A DNA stretch of 57,626 nt from the NCBI RefSeq assembly GCF_004569295.1, contig NZ_SPQC01000014.1:1-57626 (forward strand). The letters are read 5' to 3'. This DNA is from Rothia nasimurium (GTDB lineage Bacteria > Actinomycetota > Actinomycetes > Actinomycetales > Micrococcaceae). The notes beneath the pieces are model-generated. The model worked only from the letters and a program-made list of their open reading frames with translations. It did no database searches and had not been told where the DNA came from. Below, in pieces: positions 36,670 to 44,895 of this stretch. Both the position numbers and the translations under genes were made by a program. Within the stretch, counting starts at the first letter, position 1; each line of letters begins with the position of its first letter.

Positions 36670-37713
36670 CTAGGACACAGGTATGAGGCGAGTCAGAGTA
36701 TCCACACCTAGAACATCTAGAGCGGAAGTCTGCCCTGCTGGGTCGAGCTGCCAGCGCCTTGTCTGGTTCAGTCTGTTGATTCCAAGGTCGCCCAGGGCTG
36801 GTTTTCCGGCGCCGAGCAGCAGGGGTGCTCGGTACCAGTAGAGTTCGTCGACGAAGTTGGTGCGGATGAGGGCGGTGATGAGGGTGGGGCCGCCTTCTAC
36901 CATGAGGTGGCGCACTCCCCTGGCGTGTAGGTCGGTGAGTACGGTGGCTAGGTCGTGGGTGCGGTAGTGCAGGGCACTGCCCTCTGCTACAGAATGGGCC
37001 AGGTGGCTGCCCTCTAGCAAAGCACTTTCCCCCACCACCACGCGCAGGGGCTGATGCTCGGTGAGCTGCCCGGTGCCCGTCCGCGCGGTGAGGTGCGGGT
37101 TATCGGCCTGCACAGTCCCGGTGCCGACCATGATGGCGTCGGCGCGGGCGCGCAGGGCGTGGCCGTCGGCGCGGGCTTCTTCCCCGGTGATCCACTGGCT
37201 TGTTCCGTCGGCGGCTGCGATGTAGCCATCGAGGGAGCTTGCGATTTTGGCGGTAACGAAAGGACGCTTCCCGGCAGCTGCTGCGAACCAGCGGGCGTTG
37301 AGGGCGTAGGCTTCGCCTTCGAGTACCCCGCCGCGCACGGTGATGCCCTGGGAGCGCAGGTAGGTGGCTCCCCCGGCGGCGTCCTCGGTGGTGTCGGTGT
37401 AGGCGTAGATGACCTCGGCGATACCGGCCTTGGCGATGGCAACGGAGCAGGGGCCGGTGCGGCCGGTGTGGTTGCAGGGTTCTAAGGTGACGTACATGCG
37501 GGCCCCGCGCACGTCGATTCCGGCTTCGCGCGCGTTTGCTAGGGCGTTAGCTTCGGCGTGGGGGCTGCCGGCGCCGCGGTGCCAGCCGGTAGCAAGCAGC
37601 TGCCCGGTGGCGTCCACAATTACTGCCCCGACCAGGGGGTTAGCCCCGCGCACGCCCTTGCCGGCCTTATCGAGGGCAAGGCCCATAGCCTGGGTGTCGG
37701 TAAGGAGTGCCAT
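36670..37713 (-). CDS. ribD: Riboflavin deaminase/reductase
   Basis: Bifunctional: deaminates the GTP-derived pyrimidine, then reduces its ribosyl side chain. 347 residues. Deaminase domain 1-145 with zinc motif His52-Ala-Glu54 and Cys80...Cys89 in LEPCNHTGRTGPC; reductase domain from about 150 with TAKIASSLDGYIA and HLMVEGGPTLI. Starts 2 bp after the transporter gene stop, so it shares the FMN-riboswitch transcript. Confidence 0.95.
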   Translation of the reverse strand: MALLTDTQAMGLALDKAGKGVRGANPLVGAVIVDATGQLLATGWHRGAGSPHAEANALANAREAGIDVRGARMYVTLEPCNHTGRTGPCSVAIAKAGIAEVIYAYTDTTEDAAGGATYLRSQGITVRGGVLEGEAYALNARWFAAAAGKRPFVTAKIASSLDGYIAAADGTSQWITGEEARADGHALRARADAIMVGTGTVQADNPHLTARTGTGQLTEHQPLRVVVGESALLEGSHLAHSVAEGSALHYRTHDLATVLTDLHARGVRHLMVEGGPTLITALIRTNFVDELYWYRAPLLLGAGKPALGDLGINRLNQTRRWQLDPAGQTSALDVLGVDTLTRLIPVS

Positions 37714-37715
37714 GG

Positions 37716-38426
37716 TTAGCGTACGTCGACGGTGGGGTCGGGGAAGGCTGTTTCGACCTCAACCTTGCCCATTTCGCGGTTGCGGGTGCGCCACCAGACG
37801 AAGAAGCCGGTGAGGGTGAAGGCCCCGTAGAAGAGGTACATGAAGGCGCTGGCGTAGTAGCCTGCGGACCAGAGCAGGGGCACGCCGACCACGTCCACGG
37901 CGACCCAGACCAGCCAGAACTCTACCCAGCCCTTAGCCATGCCGTAGGTGGCGAGCAGGGAGCCGGTGAAGATCCAGGCGTCTGACCAGACCGGCTCGTA
38001 GGAGCCCAGGGCGCGGAATATGGGGGTCAGAACGCCGGTGCCAACCAGCATGAAGGCCACCATGAAAGCTCGTTCGCGCCAGCTGGCCCACTGGGGAATC
38101 ACTGCTGCCTGGTCTGCGTCGCCGGTCTTGCGGGTTTGGTTCCAGCGGTACCAGCCCCAGACGGAAACGGCGATGAACATGATTTGGCGGCCTGCCTGCC
38201 CCAGCAGGTTAGCGGTGCCGTAGGTTGACCCGAAGAGGGTGCCTAAGAAGACGGTGAGCAGAAGCAGGTTGCCGAGAATGCCGACGGGCCATGCCCAGAC
38301 TTTGCGGCGCATGCCGCCGAGGGCTGATAGTAGGCCAAAGATGTTGCCAAGGACTTCGCGCACCAAGAGGGACTGGTTATCACCAATCGCAATTTGAGCG
38401 TCGAAGAGCCACCGCAAGAAATCCAT
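37716..38426 (-). CDS. pnuX: PnuC-family transporter, riboflavin (PnuX) type
   Basis: 236-residue membrane protein with about seven helices and aromatic-rich family motifs (SVWGWYRWNQ, WIFTGSLLATYGMAKGW, FWLVWVAVDVV). PnuC proteins carry vitamin precursors by facilitated diffusion; the FMN riboswitch in front and ribD behind indicate riboflavin rather than nicotinamide riboside, as for the corynebacterial PnuX. Start chosen at ATG 38426 (MDFLRWL), with GGGAG 4 nt upstream inside a hairpin; a TTG at 38438 is unlikely. First gene of the rib operon. Confidence 0.88.
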   Translation of the reverse strand: MDFLRWLFDAQIAIGDNQSLLVREVLGNIFGLLSALGGMRRKVWAWPVGILGNLLLLTVFLGTLFGSTYGTANLLGQAGRQIMFIAVSVWGWYRWNQTRKTGDADQAAVIPQWASWRERAFMVAFMLVGTGVLTPIFRALGSYEPVWSDAWIFTGSLLATYGMAKGWVEFWLVWVAVDVVGVPLLWSAGYYASAFMYLFYGAFTLTGFFVWWRTRNREMGKVEVETAFPDPTVDVR

Positions 38427-38430
38427 AAAA

Positions 38431-38456
38431 ACTCCCAAAGCGAGTGGCTCCGGGAG
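38431..38456 (-). promoter_or_regulatory. Hairpin sequestering the transporter ribosome site
   Basis: On the minus strand CTCCC (38456-38452) can pair with the Shine-Dalgarno GGGAG (38435-38431), followed by TTTTT and ATG. This is a likely expression platform of the FMN riboswitch, acting on translation, or also on termination given the T-run. Confidence 0.55.
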
Positions 38457-38566
38457 AACAAATCGAGGGTACCCGGTGTTGGCTGGCTTCGGTGGGCGTC
38501 GGTGAGGACGCCGGTGGGCCAGGCAGTCGGGTACGGCAGGTGCCGCTGGGGCACCTTACGGTTTGC

Positions 38567-38698
38567 TCGTGCTACCTTCCATCCAGACTGTACTGTCTGC
38601 CAAGGAATTCCACCTTGCAGGTATCGGGCACGTGAATGTGCCGTCAATTAGCGGGCTGTCACCGCAGGTTCGGATTTTCACCGGGTCCCGGAGCACGA
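38567..38698 (-). promoter_or_regulatory. FMN riboswitch (RFN element)
   Basis: Minus-strand RNA closes with P1 arms TCGTGCT (38698-38692) and AGCACGA (38573-38567). Conserved internal blocks are visible: CCGGTGAAAATCCG, TGCGGTGACAGCCCGC, GGTGGAATTCC and GTCTGGATGGAAGG. It senses flavin mononucleotide and controls pnuX-ribD-ribEB-ribA-ribH. It begins 17 bp past the bioD stop. Confidence 0.93.
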
Positions 38699-38715
38699 AT
38701 AATTAGCTATAGGCA

Positions 38716-39489
38716 TTATGACATATCCAAGGCTACCAGCGCATGTTGCATCCATTGGGAAGAGTCCTGCCTAAACTGCCTGATCTCTTGCTCGCTGAAA
38801 GGTAGGGCTTCATCTCCCCCCACCACAAAGGACTTTCCAGCGCCAGCAGGTAGTGTGGCTAGCACGGTAAAGCCCTGGCGGGCCAGAGACTGAAGGTTAC
38901 TTTCTTCAACTGGCTGGGGGTTCTGAGGCCAAGAACCTATGATGACGCCACGAGTCTCAATGCCCCGCTGACCAAGGTAGTCAGCGGTCAAAGCGGTGTG
39001 GTTCAAGGTCCCCAGCCCTGCCCTGGCGATAATAAAGGTCACGGCCTCTGAGGGCAGGAGCCTGATTAGGTCAGCCTGGTTTTGGGAGGTGTAACCGGTT
39101 CCGGTGCTCAAGGGGACAGTAAGATCTACCGTCACTCCACCAGCACCTTCAACGATGACCACATCAAACTGGTCAGCTAGCTCCTGGATAGCCTCTTGGT
39201 GTTCCTGTAGAGATGGCAGGTCTTTATTCTCGCGATTCTCGCGTTGGGCGGCAGCTACCGGTGCCATCGGGTACAAGAAACGAACGCCTTCGTAGGGGCT
39301 AGCGCCTGAGAGAGCTGCCGCGTACTGAACATCGCCCATTTCTTGGGGTTGGACACCGGTCTGTGCCGGCTTGTAGAGGGCTACCGAACGCCCCTGGTTC
39401 ACCAGTGCAGCAGCCAGGGCAGCCGTCACCACGGTTTTGCCCACATCGGTGTCGGTTCCGACGATGTTAATGATGGTGCTTTCAGACAT
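38716..39489 (-). CDS. bioD: Dethiobiotin synthetase
   Basis: ATP-dependent ring closure of diaminopelargonate with CO2 to dethiobiotin. 257 residues, P-loop fold: GTDTDVGKT at 11-19 (Walker A), catalytic lysine in YKPAQTG, and VVIVEGAGGVTVDL. Last gene of the bio operon; bioB, needed for the final step, is not in the window. The 3' end is AT-rich and, as no other space exists, may hold the promoter for the FMN riboswitch transcript. Confidence 0.93.
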   Translation of the reverse strand: MSESTIINIVGTDTDVGKTVVTAALAAALVNQGRSVALYKPAQTGVQPQEMGDVQYAAALSGASPYEGVRFLYPMAPVAAAQRENRENKDLPSLQEHQEAIQELADQFDVVIVEGAGGVTVDLTVPLSTGTGYTSQNQADLIRLLPSEAVTFIIARAGLGTLNHTALTADYLGQRGIETRGVIIGSWPQNPQPVEESNLQSLARQGFTVLATLPAGAGKSFVVGGDEALPFSEQEIRQFRQDSSQWMQHALVALDMS

Positions 39490-39492
39490 GAC

Positions 39493-40659
39493 TTACTTGC
39501 TTTCAGCGATTTTGATTTTGACGTCGTTTGCTGCCCGGAAGGAGAGCAGCTCGATCCACTGTGGTTGCTCTACTAGCTCCAGGGTGTGGTTCTGGTCTTC
39601 TGCCCACCGTGCCCATTCGTTGATAAGCCAGGTAGATTCGGACTCAGCCAGCAGGGCGCCAAGGCAACGATGCAGACCCCAACCGAATGAGAGGGAAGTA
39701 TCGGGGTTTTCGTTCTCTGAGGGGCGACCAGAGAGTTGCAGTAATATTTCTGCCCCCTCAGAATAGGTGCGCCCGCCCACTGTGGTTTCTTCTGCAACCA
39801 TGCGGCGCCAGGTTGGTACAGAAGATTGAGTTTCGAGGACGCGGCGCACTAGCAGATTTGCTTGCTCAGGGTCTGCACACTGCTTGAAGGTAATATCTTT
39901 TTGGCCGGTGAGGGCGTAGTACATGATGCTGTTGATTAGGAGGGTGGTGGTGTATTGCCCTGCCACGGTGAGGAAAAAGGCCAATGAGGTCACTTCGGCC
40001 TCGCTCTTACCTACTTCATAAAGCTTTCCGTAGAGTGATGAAGGATTGCCCTTGCAGTAGGTAACCATGCGACGTAGGGTTCGGTGGAGTTTGCCGACAC
40101 TGTGAGCTAGTTCTTCCTGACGTTCAGCGTCCGGCCAACCCCAGAAAAGTTCTAGAGCATCAATGGAGTGGGCCCAGAGAGTTCGATCGTCGAGATTTAC
40201 TGCTTCTCGTACCTGCGGATTTACCCCAGTTAGGTCCCACATGAGCATGGTTGGAACCCCGTGGGAGAGATCGTAGAAGGCCTGAGTTATGTTCTGGGAA
40301 TCCGGTGTGATGGCAGAGAGGTAGCGGGATATGGCGGAGCGTACTGAGCTTTCTTGGGCGCGGACGCGTGCTGGAGAGAAGAATGAAGCAACGATTGAGC
40401 GCACCTGACGATGGGTTGCGCCGCTTGCACTGGCCAGAATCGGAGGCAGTTCGAACTTGTACCTCAGAAGGATTCGGAGGGAGGTTGGGCTGAGATCTAC
40501 TGCGGCGGTTAGGGCGTTCCCGGGAACAAAGATATCTGGGGCGCCTAGTATTTCTTTGACCTCCTTGGGGTCAGAGACCAAGGACAAAGAGGCTGATGCC
40601 CTGGTCATGCCGTAGTCGTCTTTGAGCTTATCGAAGGGGCAGGTGGGTTGCGAAGTCAC
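39493..40659 (-). CDS. Cytochrome P450 in the biotin operon (BioI-like role)
   Basis: 388 residues. Haem ligand Cys332 in FGWGLHRCLG and the oxygen-activating I-helix AGQYT (233-237) are clear. The K-helix ExxR is not: the aligned position reads Arg273-Val-Leu-Glu276, as if charges were swapped, and the following meander region is short. BioI P450s cleave fatty acyl-ACP to make pimeloyl precursors; position between bioF and bioD suggests the same job, as no bioC, bioH or bioW is seen. GTG start 40659 with AGGAGGA upstream. A redox partner is not encoded nearby. Confidence 0.82.
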   Translation of the reverse strand: MTSQPTCPFDKLKDDYGMTRASASLSLVSDPKEVKEILGAPDIFVPGNALTAAVDLSPTSLRILLRYKFELPPILASASGATHRQVRSIVASFFSPARVRAQESSVRSAISRYLSAITPDSQNITQAFYDLSHGVPTMLMWDLTGVNPQVREAVNLDDRTLWAHSIDALELFWGWPDAERQEELAHSVGKLHRTLRRMVTYCKGNPSSLYGKLYEVGKSEAEVTSLAFFLTVAGQYTTTLLINSIMYYALTGQKDITFKQCADPEQANLLVRRVLETQSSVPTWRRMVAEETTVGGRTYSEGAEILLQLSGRPSENENPDTSLSFGWGLHRCLGALLAESESTWLINEWARWAEDQNHTLELVEQPQWIELLSFRAANDVKIKIAESK

Positions 40660-40673
40660 GGGGATCCTCCTGG

Positions 40674-41810
40674 TTACTGTAGGCTTTCCAGATGTTCATT
40701 GATAAGGTTAAGGGCCTGGTCAAGGGTGCCTTTTTCGATATCGGCGCAGGCTGTAAAACGCAGTCGGCTGATTCCGTCAGGCACTGCTGGCGGGCGGAAA
40801 CATCCCACCGCCACTCCGGCAGCAAGTAGCTCTTGGACAAGTTTTGCTGTCGCAGCAGACCCTGCCCTCATAGGGAGGGACTGGACAGCGCCGCTACTTT
40901 GGTTCAGCCCCAAGGCCTTACTGATGTGGGCAGCATTTGAGAAGAGCTGGCGGGTGAGAGAATTGCCTTCGTCTGCGATAATGCGAGCTGCCCGACTAGC
41001 TGCAACAGCATTGGCAGGGGCTAAGGCCGTATCGAAAATGAAGGTTCGGGCGGTGTTGACCCAATAATCTCGAAATTCTGCTGGCCCTAGAATTGCTCCT
41101 CCCATGGAGCCTAGGGCCTTACCCAAAGAAGCGGTGATGATGAGGTTGTTGGCTCCTGCAATACCCGCTTCGTGGCAGCGTCCTGCACCCTGCCCTAGGA
41201 CCCCCACAGAGTGAGATTCATCCACAATCAGCAAAGCACCATAGGCAGTGGCTAAATCGAGGAGTTCTTTCACCGGTGCGCTATCGCCTAGAACAGAAAA
41301 GATGCCCTCTGTGATAATCAGGGTGGGCTTGCCTTCCTGCTGGTCTAAGCACTGGTGCAGGTGCACCAGGTTATTGTGCTCAAAGAGGGTCACTCTTGCT
41401 GTTGAGAGGCGGGCACCATCATGAAGTGAGGCATGAATATGCTCATCCATAAGAAGACTGGTACCGGGTCGTCCTAAGGCAGCTAGCACAGCCAGGTTAG
41501 CGGTGTAGCCACTTGAAAAAATTAGGGCGCTTTCTGCTCCGGTGAGGTCAGCTAGAGCCTGTTCAGCCTCTTGGTGGGCGAGGGTTGTGCCGGTCACTAC
41601 CCGTGAGGCGCGGGCTGAGGTTCCCCATTTGTCCAGAGCGCAGTGGGCAGCATCAATCACTCGTGGGTCTTTAGATAGCCCCAGGTAGTCATTCGATGCA
41701 AGGTCGCACCAGATTCCGGTGATCGGTTGGGTGGCTCGTTCTCTGCCTCTTCGCGATCGTACCCGTGCTGATCGGGTTAGCAGGGGGTTAAAGGCGTGGG
41801 GTTGGTTCAT
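40674..41810 (-). CDS. bioF: 8-amino-7-oxononanoate synthase
   Basis: PLP enzyme joining alanine to the pimeloyl thioester, first dedicated ring-assembly step of biotin. 378 residues from ATG 41810, which overlaps the bioA stop (ATGA); longer in-frame starts lie inside bioA. SNDYLGLSKDPRV, DESHSVGVLGQGAGR and the PLP lysine in ASLGKALGSMGG are visible. The operon position before the P450 fits substrate supply by it. Confidence 0.94.
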   Translation of the reverse strand: MNQPHAFNPLLTRSARVRSRRGRERATQPITGIWCDLASNDYLGLSKDPRVIDAAHCALDKWGTSARASRVVTGTTLAHQEAEQALADLTGAESALIFSSGYTANLAVLAALGRPGTSLLMDEHIHASLHDGARLSTARVTLFEHNNLVHLHQCLDQQEGKPTLIITEGIFSVLGDSAPVKELLDLATAYGALLIVDESHSVGVLGQGAGRCHEAGIAGANNLIITASLGKALGSMGGAILGPAEFRDYWVNTARTFIFDTALAPANAVAASRAARIIADEGNSLTRQLFSNAAHISKALGLNQSSGAVQSLPMRAGSAATAKLVQELLAAGVAVGCFRPPAVPDGISRLRFTACADIEKGTLDQALNLINEHLESLQ

Positions 41811-43168
41811 GATGGGTAGACCTCTTGGATGGCGCCGATGAGCCCGGCGGTGAGCTGTTCTAGTTCGTCGTTGGTGCAAAGATAGGTGGGCATGGTGTAA
41901 ATCAAGTTGCGGAAGGGCCTGACCCATACTCCGCGTTCTAGGGCTGCCTGGACGATTTCAGCGGTTTTTACGGGTGTGGCGAGTTCGATGACGCCGATGC
42001 CGCCGAGGGTGCGGACGTCTTTTACCGGTTCGAGGGGGCGGGCGGGTTCAAGGCCTTTGACGAGTTGGTGGGTGAGCCGTGGGACGTTGTCTTCCCAGCT
42101 ACTCTCTGAGGGGATTGTTCCTGTGAGCAGATCAAGGGAGGCTGATGAGACTGCGCTGGCGAGGGGGTTGCCCATGAAGGTTGGTCCGTGCATAAGGGCT
42201 TTGTAGGTGGAGTTGCTGATGACTTGAGCGATCTCGGTGTGGACGATGACTGCTCCTTGGGTCATGTAACCGCCGGTCATGGCCTTGCCTACGGTCATGA
42301 TATGAGGGATGACGTCAGCCCAGTGGGAGGCGAAAAGTTTACCGGTGCGTCCGAAGCCTGTGGCGATTTCATCGAAGATGAGGAGAAGCTGGTGTTGTTC
42401 GGCCCAGGTTTTGAGTCGTTGTAGGCATTGTGGATGGTAAAAGTGCATGCCGCCAGCACCTTGAACGATGGGTTCAACGATGATGGCTGCACTTTGCGAA
42501 GCGTGTTTAGCGATAATATAGTGGGCTGCTTCTTCCCAGGCGGTTTGTTCTGCCTGGTCTACTGACCAGGTTTCGGCTTCTGAGTCATAGGTGGCTACTG
42601 GTGGTTGAGGGAGGAAAAATTGGCTTTGTACTACCTTGCGGAAGTCTTGGTGCATGCTACTTTGGGGGTCTGAGACTCCCATGGCACCTATAGTGTCGCC
42701 GTGGTAGCCCTTGCGTAGGGCAATGAATCTACCCTTGTGGGAACGCCCTAGGGCGTTCTGGTATTGGATTGCTAGTTTGAGTGCTACTTCTACTGACACT
42801 GAGCCAGAGTCGGCAAGGAAGATGTGGTCTAGCCCTTCTGGTGCTAGTTCTTTTAGTTTTTCTGCTAGCTGAATGGCTGGTTCGTGGGTTAGACCGCCGA
42901 ACATGACGTGGGAAAAGAGCTGAATTTGTTCGTTGAGTACCTGATTGAGGTGGGGGTTGGTGTAGCCGTGAACCTGGCACCACCAGGAGCTCATGGCATC
43001 GAGGCCTTGGTAGGTGCGTCCTTGTTCGTCTTCGAGTGTGAGTGTGCTGCGGTGAGCAGAGGTTACTGCGTAGAGGGGGTTGACATTGAGGGGGGCGTAG
43101 GGGTGCCAGAGCAGGTTCCTATCTCGGGCTACAAGGTTTTTGCCTGCAGAAAAATATTTTTTGAACAC
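41807..43168 (-). CDS. bioA: Adenosylmethionine-8-amino-7-oxononanoate aminotransferase
   Basis: Transfers an amino group from S-adenosylmethionine to make diaminopelargonate. 453 residues, class III aminotransferase: LWHPYAPLN, MSSWWCQVHGY, FLADSGSVSVEVALKLA, FDEIATGFGRTG and PLP lysine in VGKAMTGGYM. The only start in frame before the conserved region is GTG 43168, which lies inside a 17-bp palindrome; a leaderless mRNA would explain this. First gene of bioA-bioF-P450-bioD. Confidence 0.92.
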   Translation of the reverse strand: MFKKYFSAGKNLVARDRNLLWHPYAPLNVNPLYAVTSAHRSTLTLEDEQGRTYQGLDAMSSWWCQVHGYTNPHLNQVLNEQIQLFSHVMFGGLTHEPAIQLAEKLKELAPEGLDHIFLADSGSVSVEVALKLAIQYQNALGRSHKGRFIALRKGYHGDTIGAMGVSDPQSSMHQDFRKVVQSQFFLPQPPVATYDSEAETWSVDQAEQTAWEEAAHYIIAKHASQSAAIIVEPIVQGAGGMHFYHPQCLQRLKTWAEQHQLLLIFDEIATGFGRTGKLFASHWADVIPHIMTVGKAMTGGYMTQGAVIVHTEIAQVISNSTYKALMHGPTFMGNPLASAVSSASLDLLTGTIPSESSWEDNVPRLTHQLVKGLEPARPLEPVKDVRTLGGIGVIELATPVKTAEIVQAALERGVWVRPFRNLIYTMPTYLCTNDELEQLTAGLIGAIQEVYPS

Positions 43169-43176
43169 TGTTCAAA
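43160..43176. promoter_or_regulatory. Biotin operator (BioQ-like palindrome)
   Basis: TTTGAACACTGTTCAAA, a palindrome apart from its central base, lying over the predicted bioA start codon. It resembles the TGAAC...GTT(A/C) sites of the TetR-type biotin repressor BioQ of actinobacteria. No bioQ gene is in the window. Flanks add AATATT on both sides. Confidence 0.65.
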
Positions 43177-43381
43177 TATTGCACTTTGGAGCATTTTTTC
43201 CAACCGTAGATTTTCATTACGTCCTCGGCAGGTCATTTTCTGACTTAAACAAAACAAGGCATCAAGTAGCACCCGAAGAGGACGCTGTCCGCGCTAAAGT
43301 CAGACATTGGTTATAGTCACCACAACCTAAAAACTAGCCCCCCCCCGCACCATAATGTCCTACACACACTTTGAGGTTTTT

Positions 43382-44518
43382 ATGCCCACAAATCTAAGTA
43401 CAGGGGCACTTCACCACACTCCGGAAGTGCCCCCTACCCAAAGTTCAGAGCTCATTGAGCAGCTCGATCGCATGCCTATCACACGCAAACACGCAAAGCT
43501 CCTGGGTATAACGGGTATCGGCTGGGCCCTGGTTGCCATGGATATCGGCCTGATTTCCTTCGTCATGGCCGCCTTGATTGCCCACTGGGGTATTTCCTCG
43601 GGGCAGGCTTCCGTGCTGGGGTCCATCGGATTTTTGGGCATGGCGATTGGGGCAACCCTGGGCGGCCGTCTTTCTGACAAGTTCGGGCGGTGCGTGATTT
43701 TTGCGGGCACGCTTCTGGTCTATGGATTAGCCACCGGTTTTTCTGCCCTCGCTACGACCTTCACAGTCCTGCTGGTGCTGCGTTTCATCGTGGGGTTGGG
43801 GCTCGGCGCTGAGCTGCCGGTAGCCTCCACCTATATTTCTGAGTTTGCCCCGCGGGCTGTGCGCGGCCGTATGGTCGTTATTCTTGAAGCCTTCTGGGCG
43901 GTCGGCTGGATCCTCGCTGCCCTGATCGGCACCTTCGTCGTAAGCCGCTCCGAGGACGGCTGGCGCTGGGCCCTTGCCATCGGCTGCGTCCCTGCCCTTG
44001 CGAGCAGAGGCTGCGCGGACGCCGTCCGCCCCCGCCACGGTTGGGCAGGCCCCAACCGAGCTGGCCTAGTCAGCTCTTTTACCTTTACCCTCATTATGAC
44101 CCTGGCCCAGCTACCGGGCTATGCGGTGAGCGCTTGGCTGATTGAGCGCTGGGGCAGGCGTTCCACCCTGGCTACCTTCTTACTGGGCTCAGCGCTGGCT
44201 GCGGTAGCCTACGGCCTATCCCACGACGTCTGGGCGCTGGTAGCTAGCGGCTGCATGCTCTCATTCTTCAACCTGGGTGCCTGAGGTGCCCTCTACGCCA
44301 TCGGCCCAGAACTCTACCCCGGCCACCTGCGCGGTTCCGGCACGGGTGCATCTGCCGGGTTCGGCCGTCTAGCCTCTATCACCGCTCCCCTACTCGTGCC
44401 CGCCCTGATGCCGCTGGTAGGTATTTCGGGGCTCTTTGTTCTGTTTGCTCTAGCCTTCTGCACGGCAGCTGGCGCGACCTTCCTGCTGCCTGAAACCCGC
44501 GGCAGGCAGCTCGCCTAA
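43382..44518 (+). pseudogene. MFS transporter, internally deleted and with in-frame TGA
   Basis: N-terminal half is a normal sugar-porter/AAHS-like MFS protein: GWALVAMDIGLISFVMAALI, GGRLSDKFGRC, VGLGLGAELPVASTYISEF. After WRWALAIGCVPAL (about 43995) it reads a foreign-looking stretch (SRGCADAVRPRHGWAGPN) and resumes at FTFTLIMTLAQLPGYAV in what should be helix 8. The central loop and helix 7 are missing, roughly 100 codons. A TGA at 44282-44284 sits where Trp is expected (NLGA-W-GALYAIG), and the frame continues to TAA 44516 with the last two helices. Two independent lesions make it non-functional. It diverges from bioA, so a biotin-precursor role may once have existed; substrate unknown. 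Confidence 0.8.
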
Positions 44519-44587
44519 CCCCGAGACGGTCATCAGTCGCTACACTTGAGGTGCATAAAGTTTTCTACCCCCGACCTTAGGTGAGCT

Positions 44588-44889
44588 GTGTCTGACGCGA
44601 AACCCGCCAATATTCAAAACGTGATACCACCTTCAAGCAGGAGCACGGTGCCGTGGCGCACCTGGTCAAGCGTAAGCCCGAGCAGGCTGTCGCCCGCGCT
44701 GTGAAGGGCGCCCAGAAACTACTGGACGAGGGCCAGGGCAAGCAGGCCCTGAACGTACTGACCCTTGCCAAGCCCGTACTAGTTGCCGGGTCTAAGGACG
44801 CCGCAGCCTACTACACCATGCTGGCCACCATCCACCGCTCTATGGGCAACGAGCAGGCAGCCGAGCGGGCCGAGAAGAACCTGGCCTAA
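44588..44889 (+). pseudogene. Small conserved protein, apparent frameshift near the start
   Basis: The clear ORF is GTG 44653-TAA 44889, 78 residues (HLVKRKPEQAVARAVKGAQ, LLDEGQGKQALNVLTLA, AAAYYTMLATIHRSMGNEQA), a helical TPR-like protein of unknown role. The same frame extends upstream without a start as YSKRDTTFKQEHGAVA, which looks genuine, while GTG 44588 starts MSDAKPAN in another frame. One base missing around CCCGCC at 44605-44612 would join them into about 100 residues. If the frameshift is an artefact this is an intact gene. Confidence 0.5.
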
Positions 44890-44895
44890 GGCTCA

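Noticed and set aside
20789-44284. UGA read as tryptophan (recoding) to explain two in-frame TGAs
   Set aside because: TGA is a true stop in bioA and fmt, where it overlaps the next start, and the MFS gene also has a large deletion.
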